Source: Galbula dea (Eukaryota; Chordata; Aves; Piciformes; Galbulidae). Taken from it: a stretch of DNA of 64,000 nt. The stretch lies in assembly GCA_013399015.1 (NCBI GenBank), contig VWZX01006139.1, positions 372,001-436,000 on the forward strand, given 5' to 3'. The notes under the pieces are model-generated. The model was given only the letters and a program-made list of their open reading frames with translations. It was not told where the DNA came from and ran no database searches. Shown one piece after another: positions 60,273-64,000 of this stretch (position 1 is the stretch's first letter; each line of letters begins with the position of its first letter). The translations under genes and the position numbers were made by a program.

Positions 60273-61272
60273 GAGGGAGGTTAAGGACCCCAAATGTGTA
60301 GTTCCTCTAACAAACGGTGCAAACTTGTGTCTCTACCCACTACCGAGTGCATTGCTTCTCACTTCAGACGAGGCTTTGGTATGTGGATGCTAGCAGGGGT
60401 GTCCCCGGGGCTGGCCGCGCTGTGCTCCCCCCTCAGGGGTTGCTGAGGGGAGCTGGAAGCACCTAAATAGGATTAAATGTATGTAAACAAAAAGCTAGGA
60501 GTCTGCTCAGAGCTGCAGCCCCCCTGGGTTTGCAGCTTGTGTGCAAAAATAAGACCTCAGCTTCAGTGCTGAGTCCAGCTCTGGAGCACTGGTCATGGGA
60601 GAGATATGGACCTGTTGCAGCAGGCTGAAGCCTTTAGTCTCTGCAGATGCAGCAGAATCGTTATGTTACTCTATCTATAGACAGGATATAAATCATTTGA
60701 TGAAGCTCAGGTGAGACCTTTATGGTGAAGTTGTGAGGTAAATAAGCACTTGATTCATGGACAATGGCAAGGTGAAGGAAGATAGTTCTGTTAGCTCAGA
60801 CATCTTAATTCCCTTTTCACTGCTGTTGCAATTAGGTTACTCACTTCCTTTTGCACTCGTGTTTGTACCTCTGGTGTGCACATCCCTCTCCTTTCCCGGT
60901 CTGCAGAGACCATCCCTTTCTTACTGCAGCTGTGATATGTTTCATGGGAGTGAGCATTTCTGAGTGTTTGCATGCTGTGTTGCTTAGGTGCAATGCTAGG
61001 AGGAGAGCAGCATCAACATTTTTCATTTCTGGTTGGTTACAGATTTGCTGGGAAACTTTTAAGAACTGGGCAATCTTCCTACTGCCTAATGTTTCAGATT
61101 CATTGTGTAGCTTTGGAGCAGAGTGCAGAGTCTATCTCTGGGCATCTCTAGGAATTGTATCAGTTGACAAGTACTGTGGTTCTTGCTATTTTCATTCCTA
61201 AAAAATGGAATATGCTTCATTGCAGGTGCATTGCTCAGAAACTGTGCCTTTTGCTGTAACACTTCCCCAGTG
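60273..61272. other. Non-coding stretch, CpG-containing at its left end
   Basis: From 60273 to about 60430 there are six CpGs, including CCCCGGGGCTGGCCGCGC. A stem formed by CCCCTCA (60429-60435) and TGAGGGG (60444-60450) follows. This may still belong to the retroviral element. The rest is AT-leaning and unremarkable, with no gene seen. Confidence 0.5.
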
Positions 61273-61488
61273 TTAAAGGTGGCAGGCTGCATTTCCAGCA
61301 GCCGTCACAGAAGATAGCACAACCTCTAAGTGACTTAAAGATGTGCAGTCTTCCATTTGCTTCTCTTGTTGCAGCTTGTCAGAGGGTATCTCTGCTAGAA
61401 TGCTTATCACACTGCTGAAGTGCTCACCCAACTGTGCTAGTGGGGCTTGTTCTTGTTCATCCAAATTCTGCTTTTTTCTGGAACAGCC
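61273..61488 (-). other. Open splice-bounded segment ending in a stop (possible terminal exon, unidentified)
   Basis: On the minus strand a good acceptor, CCCACTTTTACAG, precedes 61488. The following 216 nt are open for 71 codons and end in TAA at 61273. The translation looks like a polar helix-forming tail, with QLGEHFSSVISILAEIPSDK and LQQEKQMEDC, but I cannot assign it to a family. A second minus-strand frame (61292-61086) starts just before this stop in another phase. That would fit a frameshifted pseudogene as well as chance. Confidence 0.2.
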
Positions 61489-62339
61489 CTGTAAAAGTGG
61501 GCACAGCTATTCCCCTGAATTAATTTGTATGCAGCATTTTGGTGCAGTTTAATTGGCATGTGACTTTTAACCTTTTTTTCTGAAGCACCATTTCCTTCCT
61601 TCTTTCCTAACACTGCATACAGAAATGCTGATGTCTTCTGGATGCAGTTACCTAGAGCCAGCTCCCTTCTGGAAGGCAAAAGGGAGCTTGTTAACAGTTC
61701 CCTCCATGCTTAATTAATGGCCTAACTCGGTGGGATGGAAATACTCCCTTCTGCCCAGGGCAGTTGTGTTACTGCAGTGTGTCACTATGTACCCAAACCT
61801 GTACTTTATCTCAGTGCTAAAATCCTAACTGTGCTTGATACAGACATAAATGGGATGAGTGTTGGTAGCTTACGTGTAGCTCTTGATTCCCCTTGTGTGT
61901 CTGTTCTGTGAAATGTTTGGAAGGCTGAGCAAAAGAAGGGAATTAGGATAGTGAATTTGAGGCCTTTATTTGAAGCCAAATGACTGGAATTAAATGTGAC
62001 CTGTCTGAAAGCCAACCTTGTTTCCAAAAAGTGCATGGGGAGCTGAGATCAGAAGACGCATTACAAACATTGCAGTAGCATAACTTGAGGCAAGTGCAAT
62101 CATTTACTTGACTAATGAATCCCCTGGGCTGCTAGCAAGAGAGCAAATCTCTCATTCATCTTCTTAATTTAATAAGCAGAGGGGTTGGCCTTAAGGGTAA
62201 ATGAAATGCATAGTGATCCCATGAATGTTTCAGCAAATTGATGTACAATAGGATAAGGGAGATGCAGCAAATGGCTTACTGTATTCTGGGAGACTGTCAA
62301 TGGGGTTTAAGGGAAAGGGAGAGAAGCTAGAGCTGATAG
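61489..62339. other. Unique non-coding stretch
   Basis: No gene or repeat recognised. Confidence 0.6.
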
Positions 62340-62600
62340 CTCCGTGCAGCTCTCCCCCCCACCACGTTTCTCTTTCGGTCTCTCCGATTTGTACAGGCTG
62401 GAACTCAGGGGTTTGTTAGGCTATCAGCTACAGAAGTAATGCTTGTTGTGCTGGGTGCTGTGTAAGACAGCCAGCGGAGATCAGTGAGCTCGCCGAGCTG
62501 TGCGGCGTGTCAAAGGCTGAGCAGGGAATGCAGACTGTCGGCAGCGAGCAACCCTCTGCTGCCTTACGTGCCTGCGTGTGCATCGTGAGTCGTTGCTCCT
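62340..62600 (+). promoter_or_regulatory. CpG-dense patch, possible promoter or first exon
   Basis: About 15 CpGs occur in 260 bp. The surrounding kilobases have almost none per 60-base line. For 62461-62600 I count 11 CpGs against roughly 11-12 expected from base composition, so CpG is not depleted there. The patch contains CTCGCCGAGCTGTGCGGCGT and GTCGGCAGCGAG, and it ends in a strong donor match, CATC/GTGAGTCG (GT at 62585). No TATA box is seen. A CpG-island promoter with a non-coding first exon on the plus strand would explain both. Strand and function are inferred. Confidence 0.45.
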
Positions 62601-62794
62601 TGGAAAGGTTCATGGGAAAGCTGGAGGATGCCTGTGCTTGTGGGAGCTAATGAGGCTCATTCCTGTCTTTCATGCTCTTAATTACTTTAGAGGAGAAATC
62701 AATGGTGTGAAACAATGAAATGCTTTCACGGCTAAAACAGGGAGTGTTGATTCTGCCATCGCTGCAATTACTCTGGGATCAACTGAGTGAGTGC

Positions 62795-62830
62795 TATGCA
62801 TGAGGGAAACTGAGGCAGAGATTAGTAATG
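62795..62830 (-). mobile_element. Possible MIR/CORE-SINE-like relic
   Basis: ATGAGGGAAACTGAGGCAGA on the plus strand matches the reverse-complemented MIR core (gatgaggaaactgaggcaca) over about 20 bases. The flanks do not extend the match clearly. It is weaker than the relics at 43.6 and 44.1 kb. Confidence 0.35.
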
Positions 62831-64000
62831 CTGCTATAGATAACAAACTCTTCAGTATAAAATAAAAACGTGGTAAAGAAGCTTCAGACACATGCAAAAA
62901 CAAAAAACACAAAACCAAACCCACACCATATACAAACCCTAGAAGGGAATGTTTTTTAAACTTCAAATAAGCCATGAAGCATATGAAGTTGAGTTTTGGG
63001 AGGCTGACTAAAGTATAAAGAAGTTGAAAATGGGAATGCTTGTTCTTAGCTGTTGTATGAAAGAGGTTTTTGGGATTAGATGCTCTATTGCTATTGAATG
63101 TAGTTCATTACTTCTGATCATCCAACAATGGATGCAAAATATAGAGCAGGAAACTGAGCTGAATTATCAAAAAATTAGTGGCTTTTGGTGTGTCATGGAT
63201 TTCAGAGTTCTTGAAATCAAACCAGGTGGACAGATTTTCTGTTAAAGAAGGAAAAATACAGATATAATGATAATGAAGTTTATGGATTGCAACAGAATCT
63301 GAAATAATTGCACTTGTGAACTCTAATTTGATGGGATGGAAGCTACAGAATGTGGATTTAAGGTATAAAACTTCTTGTAGATGCATTAGTATAGTTCTGT
63401 ATTAGAGTAAGATTATTTATAATGCAGTGCTTTTGGATTCTGGCCAGTGTTTGCAGGGCTGCTCTTCTGGAGCTTGGTGACTTTAAGAGTAATGCATAGC
63501 AAATTGCAGTTTTAAATGAAGTAAATAGTTGTCATGTGCTGAACAAGGTGTTGACATCATGTGAGCAGTAATTGTTCTATTTTAAGGTTGGAGTTGCAGT
63601 TCTGAACACATCAAGGATTGAAGACCTTGAAAATCTCTGTACTGCAGCATTTATACTAGCACAATGCACAAGTCCTCAAACACCATACTGGTGACTGGAT
63701 TGGTTGTAAACACACAGGTTGTCCCTACTGGGAAGCCAAGCTCAGAGCCAGCTCTCATGTCCTGTGGTTGCCCAGGAGGTCAGCAGAACCAGGGTCAAAT
63801 GCAACAGAGCTGCACAGTGCCAGCAGCTTTGCAGGCTGCTGGGTGATTGCAGTAGATGACATATACAAGGTGCTTCCATGTCTGGGCAGAGTCACTTTTG
63901 GGTGTGGAGACCTGAACCTTATCAAAAAGAGAATTTGACTGACTTGAACTGCTCATGTTTTGTGTCTTTTGCAATATTGTAGCTGCATGAGTCTTATGTT
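62831..64000. other. Unique non-coding stretch to the window end
   Basis: No gene is recognised. An A-rich patch with CAAAACCAAACCC lies at 62895-62925. If the CpG patch is a first exon, this would be its first intron. Confidence 0.5.

Noticed and set aside
1..64000. A hidden multi-gene or novel biological system
   Set aside because: No set of linked coding sequences is present; the content is LINE/LTR/SINE relics, small tandem repeats and unique non-coding DNA.

Overview
This window looks like ordinary non-coding DNA from a bird nuclear genome. The main evidence is about a dozen truncated CR1 LINE copies, many keeping the characteristic CR1 3' end (reiterated ATTCTATG/ATTCTGTG octamers) or the ORF2 C-terminal tail. 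There are also two LTRs of the avian ERVL-like type. Base composition is AT-leaning, CpG is depleted almost everywhere, and no stretch reads as an intact gene. The bird order cannot be told from this sequence. The window is most likely intergenic or lies inside one or more large introns. I recognise no protein-coding exon, tRNA, rRNA or known ncRNA.

Layout. 1-2.2 kb: unique sequence. 2.2-2.9 kb: two CR1 fragments in opposite orientation. 2.9-7.1 kb: unique. 7.1-7.5 kb: CR1. 7.5-25 kb: unique, with a G-rich minisatellite at 13.7 kb and small direct repeats at 21.5 and 22.5 kb. 25.0-25.4 kb: CR1. 25.4-35.6 kb: unique, with two short CR1 scraps at 31.7 and 34.7 kb. 35.66-35.82 kb: an eight-unit tandem array with a 59-bp higher-order period. 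36.85-37.07 kb: CR1. 37.96-38.85 kb: a solo LTR split by a later CR1 insertion. 38.9-46.1 kb: unique, with two MIR/CORE-SINE-like relics near 43.6 and 44.1 kb. 46.1-46.4 kb: an old CR1, followed by a perfect hairpin. 47.45-47.87 kb: a CR1 whose ORF2 tail is still open. 54.56 kb: a (CCA)11 microsatellite. 55.0 and 59.0-59.4 kb: CR1. 59.6-60.3 kb: a second LTR that still has a TATA box, with a CpG/G-rich tail. 62.34-62.6 kb: a CpG-dense patch that could be a promoter or first exon.

The elements do not form a gene system. The best functional leads are at the right end: the LTR at 59.6 kb and the CpG-dense patch at 62.3-62.6 kb suggest a promoter or gene 5' end at or just beyond the right edge. 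Several open segments flanked by good splice-site matches are listed as low-confidence exon candidates. Decoys of this kind are common in vertebrate introns, and none of the translations resembles a family I can name. I found no convincing novel biological system.
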